Shown here piece by piece: positions 16,466 to 29,000 of a DNA stretch of 64,000 nt. The notes under the pieces were generated by a model that was given only the letters and a program-made list of their open reading frames with translations, ran no database searches and had not been told where the DNA came from. The position numbers and the translations under genes were made by a program. This DNA is from Sebastes aleutianus (taxonomy: Eukaryota > Chordata > Actinopteri > Perciformes > Sebastidae): positions 2,323,334 to 2,387,333 of the forward strand of contig CAKAKS010000060.1 of the NCBI GenBank assembly GCA_916700875.1, in the 5' to 3' direction. Position 1 is the first letter of the stretch, and each line of letters opens with the position of its first letter.

Positions 16466-19400
16466 TTAGGTCTTGGTTATCTTTGGATTCAGGCCTGCTG
16501 AGTGTCTGCCAGTCATACTCTTGCTCCTTCCTAATGATGTATTCATGTTGCTATGAAACGGCCTCCAGCACACCTGTCCGTCCATCCTCTGTCCCATCCT
16601 GTAGGTGGTGTTGAAAGAGCTGTGGCGAGCCACAGGTCTGAGTCTTTCAGTGTGACTCTGGGGCATCCAATTTAATCTTTGAGGGGGCCTCGCCTGCTGG
16701 GAAGTGTGGGGCTGTAGATGTAGTACCTTCGAGTCCGACTGGAGCTGATGTTTAAGATGAGCCTCCACAGCTGATGATGCTGACTTTGAACCAGGAGCCT
16801 CTGTGGTTGGGTGTGCCTGGAGGGAGGTTTGGTGGTGCTTCTGAGGCTGATCATGCCTCCTGGTTCCTAGAGAGGACACTTTAGGTTGTAGCCCACATGT
16901 AGGTCCTCTTTGGTGGGTTAAAGGGAACCACAGGCCAGTCGTTGCTTGTTTTTGCTGTGATGTGGAAGAAGGCAGGACTTTGGGATTATCAGATAGAAAG
17001 TCCACTTTTGGTTTAAAGCCAAGTGAGCAGTTCCATTGTCGTCTTTGTGTGTCTAGACCTGCAGCAATCCCCGAAGGCTCTGTCAATCTGCTCCTATTCC
17101 TACGCTGAAAGAAAAGACCTTCTGCACCCACATTGTGGTGCTCAAGATTTGTCTTGAAAGTCGATTGATAGCTGGCAATCCTGTGCTGTCCGTGTGTGGG
17201 GGAAGCAGCATGTTGAGGGATTGACTCTTGAGCCCTTGCATTCTTTTCAGCTGTAGTGGTGATGGCAAGGCTGGTAGGCTGAGACTGAACATATGAGACA
17301 TGGGTCTGACTGAGAGGGTTGGAGTGACTCTGGATCTGGGCTTGATTCTTCCCCAGAGGTTCTACATTTGTTTGTGCACCATGCTGTGTGCAGACAGCTC
17401 CCAATGTAAGATTTGGCTTGCCCACAGATGCACTCTGCAGTGTTCCTGGTTGAACAAGATGATTTGGGTACAGTTGTGGAGGTTTTTCATGCATTTGTGT
17501 ACCAGTGCCTGCTCTGTGTACAGGCTGGCCCTTGCTGCACTCCAATTCTGCGCTCTGTGGATTGCGTAAAACCGCCATTTCTGCTTTTGTCTGAGCGTTT
17601 TGAGCATCTTCATCCCGAGCTCTGTGGCACATTGTTTTGGTCGGGCTTGATTTTGTCTTACTGGCGTAAGTGTTAGCGTTTTTAGCTGCATGTGATGTGG
17701 TATAAAGAGGAAGAGTGTGAGGCACAGTGATAAAAGTCACAAAGCCGGGGACTGGTTTGGAGCTGGAGTACAGCCTGAGGAATTCCTGATGGAAAGGTAT
17801 GGCTGCGCTGCCCTTTACAAGAACAGCAAGACTACGATGGACCTGCCAGGACAGCCAGGAGAAACTGAGGAGACAATAGAGACACACACACACAAGAATT
17901 AATGGTAGAGCCAAAAACTAAAAAGAGAAGAAACAAAGGTAAAGTGGACACAGACTAGACATGCAAATACATTAAGAGAGACACTTAAAATAACACAAAC
18001 ATTCATATAACAAGATTTGCTATTTGAATATGTTCATGTGCATACATAAAGTACTGTATATGTATGTTTGTATGTGTGTGTGTGTGTATATACCTGTATG
18101 AACCGGTCAGCACCTCAGTCCAGTCAGTGATGATGAAACTCTCAGCAATCTGGCCAGTCAGCTTCATGCCTGTCTTGGCACAGTAGGTCTGTCCATCCAC
18201 ACTGCGTACTGACAGTTTCTATACACACACACACACACACACACACAATTAATCAATTACTCAATATGTATAATTTGTTAATTTTTCACTTGAGGAAGCA
18301 GAAAGAAAAGCACATTTCCTTTGCTATAGGCAGTGAGAAGTTGTGATAGTTTTGTTTGTTAAATTGGTACATAAATAAAAAGTTACATTATCTTTATCCC
18401 CCAGTTGAGTTATGTTGCAATAAACAAAATATTGATGTTTGCAAAAATAGCACTTAAAAAAATAAACACTTCTAAAGATAAAAGTGCAAAAGAATGTTAT
18501 TAAGCAAATTATAGAAATATGTTAAATATGGAGCATCATGATGGTACTGAAGATATACTACTGCACTGTAATTTAAAGGTAAAATGATGTGCATCACAAC
18601 AATGACTGATTAAGTCTAATAAAATATTGTACTACTTATTTAAAATAAAAAATGCCCTGTGGCACATTTGGATCCCAAACTAAAAATCACATCAAGTAGC
18701 TGAATGTCATTTTGGTTACATGCATCAGTGGCAGCACTATAAAAAGTCCCCTGCTTTTCCAAGCACAGACTCTGACGCCTGTGTTTCAACACCCTGCTGA
18801 AGACCAAAGTTCAGCTTGTGAAAGAGAGCGGAAAACAGAAACGTCTAATGAGACAAAGAAGACAGCAGCGCGTCCATCACGTACAGTCTGGCTATGGTGC
18901 TTTCCATGTGCTGACATCTGTGCTGCTGCAGCAGGGAAGCTGTGTTAGTAGAGGTGAAGGATGACTAAATGACACCAATGAAGATGGAGTCATGAGTTTA
19001 GGAATTGCTTCTGTAACAGGATAGGATTTTCCTACCTTAAAGTAGCAGTAGGCAGTATATTTTTGCCATCATTGGGCAAAAATTCCATAATAACCTTTCA
19101 GCATATTGTAATTCACGTGATCTGAGAGAAAACTAGACTTCTGCTCCTCCTCATGGCTCTGTTTACAGGCTTTGGAATATCTAGACTGTGACGGGTGACT
19201 TTGACCAATCACAGGTCATTTTAGAGAGAGAGAGCGTTCCTATTGGCTGTGCTCCGGTCTGTTATGTTTGCACGTAAAAGAAGTCACGATCAGGTAGGAT
19301 GGTTACAGAGTTTATTAACAGAAGCAAAGCACTCGCTCCATCACGGCAACAGCCCACAGCAACAACGTCATACCTCACTTCCTGCCTTTTCCTATAGTGC

Positions 19401-21865
19401 ATTAGCTTACAGCACCACCTTCAGGTATAGTGTGGAATAGAACAGTTACTAACTGGACACAACACGGTCATGTGACCGGAACTTGGCATTCCTTCACCAG
19501 ATTTCACATCATATTTGATCAGAGCTGCCTAGTTTGACCGTTTGGTCGAAGTTCGCGAGGGATTGACAGCCGGCTGTCATAGACGGCAGCTGGACAGCAG
19601 ACCTCAGATCAGCTCTGACTGCTTGTTTTCCTCCGGTCTCTGAAATCTTGCAGATGCCGTTAGGAGCACCGGAGGACACAGAGGAACATGAATTTTTCCA
19701 GGTTACCTATTTCATGCACTACTGTCACGATATAGCGACTGTTTTATAAAAATAACTTTTTTTTAAATCATATTTGCTCCAATCTCGCCTACTTCAGCTT
19801 TAAGTTAAAATAGGACAAGCAGTTAGAATATGTTTCTGTAATGAGGCCTCAGAGCTCCTCAAAGTCAGGCAAAATGTATTTTTCGACCCTCCACACGTTT
19901 TCAGACAGCAAAATACATTTCCAACAGTTTAGATGCAGTCTGATTATTCCACAGGAGGAAGAATATTATGGCTTCCTTCTTGAATTCCTTTAAGCCATAT
20001 TTCCATCTCCAAGAAATGTGCAACAACAAGGCTAGTATTAAATAAAGTTACGCTCATTCATCAGATTACTCACGGTTAGATGTCCAGTCGGTAGTTCTGT
20101 CGATGGGTGCATGGATGGCAACGTGCAGCCTGTGTGTGTGCGTGCGTGCTTGTGATAAACTACACTAAAACAACCAAAACAGGATATGGATAACTAAATT
20201 AAAGCCCGTAGAAAAACTATTTGGGCTCTTGGCTCCTGAAGCAGCCTGTGCTGTGCACAGCTGGTACTAATAATTACCATGACGCCATCAACTGGTGCCA
20301 ATTTATTAACAATTTAATGCCATGGTTGTCCACATGGGGCACAAATACCAACCACTACTCTATCAACATACATCTTACAATGAGGAATTTAACTTATCCT
20401 TTTTTAATATTTGGCTCCTACAAAGAAGTTTTGGTTAAAAAACAAACAAACAGAATGCAGCCATGCTCAGACAGGCAGGTGGATAGATGGAAAGAGGAAG
20501 ATGAAGATGAACAAACTCACCGGGAAGTTTTTGCTGTCGAGTTTGAGGTCCTGCCACATGCTGACGAACAGGTTGAGGTTGAGATGATCCAGCAGCAGAT
20601 GAACAGACACATTCCTCTTCCTGCTCGCCTCCAGAAGATCACAGAGCAGCTCGACGTCACTGAAGCTTTCCATCACTATTGCCAGGGCCTACACACACAG
20701 ACACACACACACACGGTCACATGTTGTCACACAAAGCTGTCAATCACTACAGTCGAGACCTGTACATACAGATATCACTCACTGTGTATCTGACTTTTCA
20801 GCACTAAGATCTAATGCCAACATTTGTTATCATCCCCCACATGTACAGGCATGCATGTCGTGATCTTTTTTTTTGCAAGCATATGAGGAAACACACAAAC
20901 CCTCCTCTCTCCTCACACACAGAAACACACCATTTTTGCCTTTCTGATGAACTCTCTGACCAGGTCTTTCACCCCGGATGCCCTGCAGCAAGACTGGAAA
21001 TAAACCTCGACGTTGGGCTCATCCAGGACAAGATCAGTCCGATTCATATCTGGAAAGGGACAAAAACATGATCGGAGAGGGCAGCAAATGAGACTGATCA
21101 GGCTGACACACTAAAGTCTCTGCAGGATTTTAATGCTTCAAATATCAGGAGTTAAAACACCAGAAAGACTTTACTTAAGCACTAGTATCAGAACAGTTTT
21201 TTCTGGGAAATTACTTGCTTCCATAAAAGTAGTCTACTCCTGTAATACCTTTTTGGCTGCTCAGGTCCAAACATGCCACAGTAGGATCGCTGTCTGTGGA
21301 CACTGCAGGACATTGTGTGGCACACTGGGACCCAGCAGACAAGCTCTCTAACTCTTTGTCACCATCATCAGATGCTCCAGGATCAGCTGCGTAAAGCACA
21401 AAAACCTGCATAAAGCGATAACTAAAAAGTAATACAACCAGCAAATCACTTTCTTTTGCATCCAATGAATCAATCTGATGGTTATCTTATGTTTTTAAAC
21501 TCAAGGGGCTGCAAAGAGTAGGTCAAAATGTAAAAAAATTGTACATGGCAATTTAAAAAAACACATTTACAACCTGTGTTGCCATCCTTCCCATTTTCCA
21601 GGATGTAAATCTTCTCCAGCTCTGACAGAAAGTCCACTTCTCCCTCTGCGTTCAACACCTCGTGGTATCCCTCTAAGCCCCGGCTGAGCAGGGAGTCCGC
21701 TGCCAGCCGAGCGCTCTCGTTGTGGCTCAAGTCCAACACGGGCCTGCTGGCTATAAAGTCATAGCAAGAGGAAGAAGGGATGCGGAGGTCCTGAACCCGT
21801 CGCTTCACCTTCCCCTGGGGTTTTGACCTCCTGTACGACAGCACGGACACACCGCTGGCATCCAT
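16466..21865 (-). CDS. fam83a: FAM83A homologue (pseudo-PLD scaffold)
   Basis: Six coding exons in gene order: 21574-21865, 21249-21386, 20931-21049, 20521-20688, 18094-18218 and 16466-17864, giving 746 aa against 434 in human. The N-terminal DUF1669 (PLD-like) domain is recognisable: NESARLAADSLL, EGEVDFLSELE, VEVYFQSC, KDLVREFI, SDVELLCDLLEASRKRNV, YCAKTGMKLTGQIAESFI, DWTEVLTGSYSFSWL. FAM83A is a non-catalytic scaffold linked to EGFR/RAS/PI3K signalling and CK1 binding in mammals. Residue 190 is Glu where family members usually have Asp in M-D-x-F-T-D. The single last exon encodes a 465-residue Gln/His/Ser-rich tail, largely unconserved, with WRPF at 714-717 recalling WRPF near the human C-terminus. 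Position beside tbc1d31 and c8orf76 matches human. A 3' poly(A) signal was not identified. Confidence 0.92.
18222..18247. repeat. (AC)n microsatellite
   Basis: CA dinucleotides starting 4 nt outside the fam83a exon 5 acceptor; its minus-strand (TG)n runs into the acceptor ATAG. A second (TG)n tract lies just beyond the donor at 18070-18088. Confidence 0.9.
19037..19803. mobile_element. Non-autonomous DNA transposon (MITE) with TTAAAG ends
   Basis: The left end TTAAAGTAGCAGTAGGC and the right end GCCTACTTCAGCTTTAA are inverted repeats. It lies in fam83a intron 4. The middle (about 19260-19490) is not shared with the partial copy at 16.1 kb and may be a nested insertion. No protein evidence. 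Confidence 0.7.
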
Positions 21866-22721
21866 GGATGATGCTAGTCTCGTTTACTGTAGTTTGGTTT
21901 GTAGGAGGTCAAAATGATCTCATCAGACAATAAGTTCATCCACAAACAGACCCGTGTTACAGCTGTGCATGATCCTCAAAGCCTGGATGAGATGGTTACC
22001 TGCATTTCTCTGACATTAATGAAATAACTACTGGTTGAAGCACACAGAGAGGTAAAGAGAAAACGGTAGACCCGCCCCTGCTTAGGGCAAGGTGGTTTCA
22101 CGAGTGATGAGAGGTGACAGGTCATGCAATCACATGTTACTGAAAGACACAGAATACACAAGAAAGCATGTCCATGTACACGTTCATGTGCGAGATGTGA
22201 AATGTGCCTTGAAGACATATTCCTGTACTTCTACGAGGGAGTGTGTTTGTGGTTGTTGATTGAGTTATAGAACAGTCAAACGATCGACTGACTTTCTGAG
22301 AGTGATTTAGAGGCGTGTGAAGCACGTGAAGACAGATAAACGATGGGTGGAGGGAAATAAAAGAATGAGTGACAGGAATGGCGATGGATGTCAATTCAGC
22401 TCAAGTCAAACAACACCTGGATGATTAGAGGACCGAAAGCAGAGACAGATGGTTACAGGCACACCCAGCGAGGAGCACAAGCACACAGCAATACTCCTCA
22501 GCTGTTTCACAGTGATAACACTTTGACTACTTGGCCGTAGCAGAGTCCAACCTGGTTTATGAAAACAGACACATTGCCTATTGTCTTGACATAAGCAGAA
22601 ATTGAAACAAACTCCCCAAACCATCCAATCAAAACATGATACCTCTAATTAAAATGATAGTACAATCTAAATGATAAAGGAACTGGATTTGCATGTTGTC
22701 TGTTTGTAATACACGACAGCA
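21866..22721. other. fam83a upstream region
   Basis: Intergenic DNA 5' of fam83a. No coding exon with homology is seen. The region should hold the fam83a promoter and 5' UTR, whose borders I cannot place. Confidence 0.45.
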
Positions 22722-23012
22722 GGGGTTCTCAAACTTTCTCAGGCCGGTGACCCCTTAAAAAGGGGAGAGAATTATCCAAGGACCCCCTCATAATCGTAAC
22801 ACCGATTAAGCATAATGCTTACTACCATTTGTACTCTTAGAGGCCATTGGAACTATTTGTATTCTAAAACTTTTCAACCTAAATACTTCAGACCTGTTTG
22901 ATAAACAGAAACACATTTTAATTTGAATCATGTTAACACCACTTTGTTTTGCTCTGATATTCAGGTTGCTTTGTAATCAGATGTCGCTTTAGCCTGGCCG
23001 GCTTCATGGCAC
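22722..23012. mobile_element. hAT-like terminus and transposon debris
   Basis: CAGGGGTTCTCAAACTTTCT followed by GGTGACCCCTTAAAAAGGGG is typical of hAT (Charlie-type) ends. The matching far terminus was not found, so only a remnant is claimed. Confidence 0.45.
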
Positions 23013-23163
23013 CTGAAGACACAACACATTTTAGTCTCCCGTCGTGGTCTCTTGATATAACTGTCGTCATATTTTCTCAATTTAAATATTTCTCTATACT
23101 CGCCAGCTAGCTAGCTGGCTACTAAGCTAAGCAGCAGCAGGGACGGTTCGTCGTGTCTTGAGT

Positions 23164-24376
23164 CCATCCATCCACCTTCAATCTCTTATCCGGGGTCGGG
23201 TTGCGGGGGCAACAGCTCCAGCAGGGGACCCCAAACTTCCCTTTCCCGGGCCACATTAACCAGCTCTGAGTGGGGGATCCCGAGGCGTTCCCAGGCCAGT
23301 GTGGAGATATATTCTCTCCACCTAGTCCTGGGTCTTCCCCGTGGCCTCCTCCCAGCTGGTCGTGCCTGGAACACCTCCCGAGGGAGGCCCCCAAGGGGCA
23401 TCCTTACCAGATCCCCGAACCACCTCAACTGGCTCCTTTCAACGCAAAGGAGCAGCGGCTCTACTCCGAGTCCCTCACCGATGACTGAGGTTCTCACCCT
23501 ATCTCTAAGGGAGACGCCAGCCACCCTCCTGAGAAAACCCATTTCGGCCGCTTGTATCCGCGATCTAGTTCTTTCTGTCCTGACCCAGCCCTCATGACCA
23601 TAGGTGAGAGTAGGAACGAAGATTGACCGGTAGATCGAGAGCTTTGCCTTCCGGCTCAGCTCTCTTTTCATCACAATGGTGCGGTATGCAATACCGCCCC
23701 CGTTGCGCCGATTCTCCGGCCAATCTCACGTTCCATAGTCCCCTCACTCGCGAACAAGACCCCGAGGTACTTGAACTCCTTCACTTGGGGTAAGGACTCA
23801 TTCCCTACCCGGAGTAGGCAATCCATCGGTTCCCTGCTGAGAACCATGGCCTCAGATTTAGAGGTACTGATCCTCATCCCGGCCGCTTCACACTCGGCTG
23901 CAAACTGATCCAGTGAGAGCTGGAGGTCACCGACCGATGATGCCAACAGGACCACATCATCTGCAAAAAGCAGCGATGAGATCCTCAGCACACCGAACTG
24001 CAAACCCACCTCCCCCCGACTACACCTCGATACCCTATCCATGAATATCACGAACGGGATTGGTGACAAAGTGCAGCCCTGGCGGAGGCCAACCCCCACC
24101 GGAAACGAGTCTGACTTATTGCCGAGAACCCTAACACAGCTCTCGCTTTGGGCGTACAGAGATTGGATGGCCCTGAGAAGTGACCCCCTCACCCCATACT
24201 CCCGCAGCACCCCCCACAGTATCTCCCGGGGGACCCGTCATACGCCTTCTCCAAGTCCACAAAACACATGTAGACTGGATAGGCATACTCCCAGGCCCCC
24301 TCCAGGATCCTTGCGAGAGTGAAGAGCTGGTCCGTTGTTCCACGGCCAGGACGGAATCCGCATTGTTCCTTTTCTA
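23164..24376 (-). mobile_element. 5'-truncated RTE/Rex3-like LINE
   Basis: Read on the minus strand it encodes the C-terminal half of a reverse transcriptase: CGFRPGRGTTDQLFTL, GLRQGCTLSP, the FADD active-site box in SSLLFADDVVLLASS, KEFKYLGVLF, then KAKLSIYRSIFVPTLTYGHE and GRRPRGRPRTRW. The frame is broken at least twice, near 24200 and 23690. The 3' end is a short CCATCCATCC tail (plus-strand reading), as in fish Rex3-type elements. It is flanked by near-perfect 8-bp copies tcttgagt (23156) and tcctgagt (24377). No endonuclease part remains. Family assignment is from memory of tail and RT style. Confidence 0.82.
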
Positions 24377-24494
24377 TCCTGAGTGAAAGGATTAATTCAT
24401 GACAGCTGAAGACACAACGCATTTTAGTCTCCCGTCGTGGTCTCTTGATATAACTGTCGTAATTTTTTCTCAATTTAGCTAGATTGGTTTTAGC

Positions 24495-24722
24495 GTCACC
24501 TTATGACGGAGTATTAGAGCCCCATTGAGGGAAAAAAAAATCTGAGTTATAAGAGTTACTTCTGACTTTATTCTCATATTCCGACTTTTTTTCTCATAAA
24601 CTTCTGACTTTATGCTCATAATATTACGACTTTTTTCTCGTAAATTTATGACTTTATTCTTAAAATCTCAGATTCTTTTTTTCCCCTCAATGTGGCCCTT
24701 ACACTCTGTCGTATCACGTGAC
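24495..24722. mobile_element. MITE with about 50-bp inverted ends
   Basis: The left arm runs GTCACCTTATGACGGAGTAT then CCCCATTGAGGGAAAAA. The right arm complements it (TTTTTTTCCCCTCAATGTGG, then CTCTGTCGTATCACGTGAC). The interior is made of TTATGACTTTATTCT / CGACTTTTTTCTCGTAA repeats. It is present in unit 2 of the local duplication only. Confidence 0.75.
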
Positions 24723-24838
24723 GATGTGGACTGACTCAAATATTTCTCTATACTCGCCAGCTAGCTAGCTGGCTACTAAGCTAAGCAGCAGCAGGGACGG
24801 TTCGTCGTGTCCTGAGTGACGGGACTAATTCATGACAG

Positions 24839-26055
24839 ATTGACAGGATGTGTCACAATCATATCAGAGCTTCTATTAGCCCAAAGCTAACATGGGTGGT
24901 AGTAACAGACACAATATGCTGGTTTTATTGGCGCAAATGGTCCCCATCTGTAGATATGTACTTTCTAATGACACAATTTTAATTTATAGCTAATTATTTT
25001 GTGGACCACAGAAGACCAGAATCACTGCACTACAGTATCTATTCATTCTGTATATAGAAATTGGCACCTGGAGCTCCTTTCCTGCATACAGATGTGTACA
25101 TTACCATTCATATATTTGAATGTATACCAAAAGAGTTTGAGCATTAAAAATCAATGACCGCTAGAATCTCTGTACAATACCAGAGATAATAAGACTAGAC
25201 TAATGCAGGTATATCTTAAAAGGAACAATGAAACAGAAGGTTGAATCAGGATTTTAAAAAACATTTTACCCAAACCAGGTTTTAAATAAGACGAAGCATA
25301 TACATTCATTGAAATAAAAATTCTAAATGGAGCACCAGCTTCAATATTTAAAAAAAAGTGAACATTAAATGGAAGGTGGTATGGTAACAAGTTCAGAGGT
25401 ATAACAGTGTGTGTTTGTACCACAGTTAAAAGATGTTATTCTACACTATAGACACTATAGAACTAACGGATGTTTCATCGTTCAGTTAGCAGACTTAGAC
25501 ATAGTACCTACCTAAGTACTGTATGTTACATCAGTTTGTCACTTTGGTCACACAGAGGAACGTTCCCCGGCTACAGACGGACTGCGATGATACAGCCCTG
25601 GCCACTGTCTGTGTCTGGAGGGGCCACAGACAGAACTGAGTTCAAATGAATGAAGCCGTTGTTGATTGTAGGGATATTATCAGAGAACCCCCCCATGAAT
25701 GATGGATGACTAGAGTAGTGACACAAGCTGAACAATCATGTGCACACATCACATGAAGCAACAACACAGCCGAAACCCAACGGATTAACCCGTTTCTGTC
25801 CTCGCAGGGATCCAGTCAGAGGACTGATGGGTTTTCATGAAATAGTGTTTGATGATGTACAATTAACATGTCTGACTGTATTTGCATAAATAATGTGTAG
25901 TTTAAAGGGTGGTATATAAGCACTTGGAAGGTGGTAAAAAGATAGCAGCTGGCCGGTATGCTCCTCAGTCATAGTCATTTGTTTCTGCTGTTCTAGCTAC
26001 CTTGAGACAGGAATATGTTGTTTGTGATGCTATGACGACAGAGAGCAGTTTGTGG
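24839..26055. other. Intergenic / tbc1d31 3' flank
   Basis: AT-rich DNA downstream of the tbc1d31 stop codon on the minus strand. I found no clear minus-strand AATAAA close to the stop and no other coding sequence. Confidence 0.45.
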
Positions 26056-29000
26056 TCACTGGGAGACGGAGGACAGTGTGTGGACAGACTGTGAGGAGGC
26101 AGAGCTGCCCTCTCTGGCTCTGACCGCCAGCTTCCGTCTCAGTTCTCCGATTTCCTTCAGCAGTTGTCTCTCGCTGCTGTCCAGCTGGGCCCGGCCTCGG
26201 TCCAGGGAAACTGACAGAAGGACATACAGGGACATTATTTACACAGAAACTCAAGATAATGGTGCTCTTATTATGTAGTGCTGCAACAGTTAGTACATGA
26301 ATTGATTAGTTAATTGACAGAAAATTTATCAGCAAATATTTTTTGATTATCGATTAATCGTTTCAAGGAAAACTGCCAAACATTTAATGGTTCCAGCCTG
26401 TCCAATGGGAGGATTTGATGATTTTTCTCCAGTCTTATATTATAGTAGTAAACTGAAAAGCTTTGGATTTAAAAAAAAAAAAAAAGCAGACATCATCTCT
26501 AATTTTTCACTTTCTTTGCTGCGTTACAGAACAAATAACTCATTGATTATTTGAGAAAATAATCAGCAGATATATTGATAACAAAAATAATTGCAGCCCT
26601 AATATTAAAGGTGCTATTGATAACATTGATAACATAGAAATCTCCCTCCTCCGTTCCATTGCATTCACTTCACAACAAGTGGTTGCCGATTCGCGACCTG
26701 CATATTTTATGGAGTGGAGTGAGACTCAGTTATTTTGTAACATGCAGCTATAAATTAGCTATAGATTTAGGTCACTTTGTGTGTTAGTGTATCAACATTC
26801 ATGTAACGTAATCTATGGTAATCTGAGGATATGGCTATCTAGTCTCGGGTAATGTTTAGCTTGTCATCTAAGCAGTGCTGTAGTGCAGGGAATACACAGG
26901 TATACCTACTTATTTTCCAGTCAGCCAACCACTTCTAAATTCCCTCTGAACTATAACGTTAGGTAACCGGACACAACTGTCAAACTCATACGCCATTTAT
27001 CAATTTTTTCCAAACTAACTGGCAACTTGATCGCTGACAACACAGAGATACCACGTGATACCAACGTTGTTATACTATTGGCTCACAAGCCTTGTTTGAA
27101 GTGGGAACCAAATGTGAAATATCTTCCACAGAGATAAACAAAACGTTCATTTTGGACTTGTCAAAAAAAATTTAAGTGATTAATTAACAATCTTAATAAT
27201 TGTTTTTAGGAAAAGCCATACTTTTATTCGGCATCTTTCTAAAAGCTCTGTGGGTGTACAATTTTAAAAAAAACATTCATCCACGTAAAATTTTTATCAA
27301 TAAGACCTTGAAACATATTCTTAATGAAAGGGATTGCCACTGCCATAACACTGATCGCACCACAAAATCTTGTGCTACACCACACCAGAAAGTCCTTTCA
27401 ACAGAAGCAGTCTTTTATCTTTGCTTTTTGAAAAGAATACACTTTTTAGTAAAGCCTTTTGGAAACAATATCATATCTACAATGACTTACAGTTGGTGGA
27501 GGTGCTCTCTGAAGGTGAACTGCTGTTCAGACACACCATGTTAGTTCCTGCATGCTTTGGGGAGGTGGCAGAGTTGGGTCTGACTGCTGGACCAGCAGCA
27601 TTGGTGGTGGCACTGGGTCTATGAGGAAGTCCTCTGGTGGAACACGGTGATCTTAACCCCATCTGTCTTAGGCCGTCTGACACAAACACTGTAACATTAG
27701 ATCCACGACGTCTGGATAATGAACAGGTCAGCTCAAAGCCCACAAACAAAACTAATGTATGTGTAGAGAAATACCTGCGTCTGCTGCAGACAGGAGCTGC
27801 CGCTGCTCCTGTAACTGGGCTCTGGAACTCATTACTTCATCCCACTGCAAATTAACAAGTATTCATCGTCTAATTGAATCACAATAACCAAACAGCTTAT
27901 TTTTCTAAATCCAACAATTTGTATTTATATATATCAAAAAAGTATTTCAGACATTGAGATGGTCAGAAAACATATTTCAATCATTCTTTATTATTTCGTA
28001 ATATTAATTTTAAAGGTAAGAGAGAAAAGCCCTTATCAATATGTCACAGTAATTTTTCATAGGCAAGCCAATACTCTCATGTAAATTGTTGTGTCAACAA
28101 ACATACTGTTGTTGTTCTCACCTTCCTTCCTGCCACATCTCTCAGGGTGTCGGCCAGTCTCTCCTCCTCTGCCAGGGTTTGCCTGTGAAGCTCTGCCAGT
28201 CTCTCCCTCTTCCTCTCCTGCTCGGCATCGACCTGCTGCAGGCGCTCCGCCACCTCCCTCTGCCAGTCCGACTCCAAGCCCAGCTGGCACGCCTCCGCCA
28301 GGGACTCCTCCAGGGCCTGTGTGTTGAGAGAGGGGAAGTTAACGGAAACAAGAGGAGAAGATCACCGGTATCTGTGCCAAAATCAGAGTTTGTGTGGCTT
28401 TGAAAGTTTCTCGTGAAGTCAGACAAATTTACGAGTGCATCAAGGTCGTGTGCTGACAGATGTCGATATTATTATACCGGCTCCACGTTGGAATGTGCCA
28501 CTAACCTGCATGTTTGTCTCTGTGCAGTGGAGCAGCTCTGTGTAGCTCTCCTCCTCTCTTTCTGCCCTCCTCATCCGCATCTCCGCCTCCTCCTCAACCT
28601 CCCGTCCCGTGCGCTCCTGCTCCTTAAACAGGTGCTGAAGGAAACAGTCATGGACAAAACAAACCAAAACTTCAGACTATTATTACAAAAATCAAGAAGT
28701 GATGTCATTACATGGTGGCAATTCACTGTTTGTGACTATTACATCAAATATTTCTTGTTTGACGGACCTCAGTGTTGGATTGTAAGAATGTTAATGCAGA
28801 ATATGTGCTATTCATCGATCATGATTAAAGGAAGTGTCTAAAGGAGGCTACAACATTGGGGAGTCTTGAATTAGGTACAACCGTGAGTGACTTCAAAAGC
28901 TCTCAAACTTGGAGGCTGACCTGTGATTATTATCAGACATTTTGATCTATTCAGTGTCCAGTGAGAAAGCACATTTTATGCTTCCAGGTATTTCAACTGC

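Larger units (their letters stand above)
23013..24838. repeat. Two-unit tandem host duplication, both units interrupted
   Basis: Unit 1 is 23013-23163 plus 24385-24405. Unit 2 is 24406-24838. Both run from CTGAAGACACAAC through CTCCCGTCGTGGTCTCTTGA and GCCAGCTAGCTAGCTGGCTA to GACGGTTCGTCGTGTC, then TGAGTGA and TAATTCATGACAG. A LINE splits unit 1, and 259 bp present only in unit 2 contain a MITE. Confidence 0.8.

Noticed and set aside
20221..20793. 190-aa + strand frame
   Set aside because: It overlaps fam83a exon 4 in antisense; that exon has family homology and correct splice sites.
23270..23597. + strand frames in the 23-24 kb region
   Set aside because: Antisense to the LINE reverse transcriptase read on the minus strand.
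27200..27544. 114-aa + strand frame
   Set aside because: Its 3' part is antisense to a supported tbc1d31 exon, and the rest is AT-rich intron without homology.
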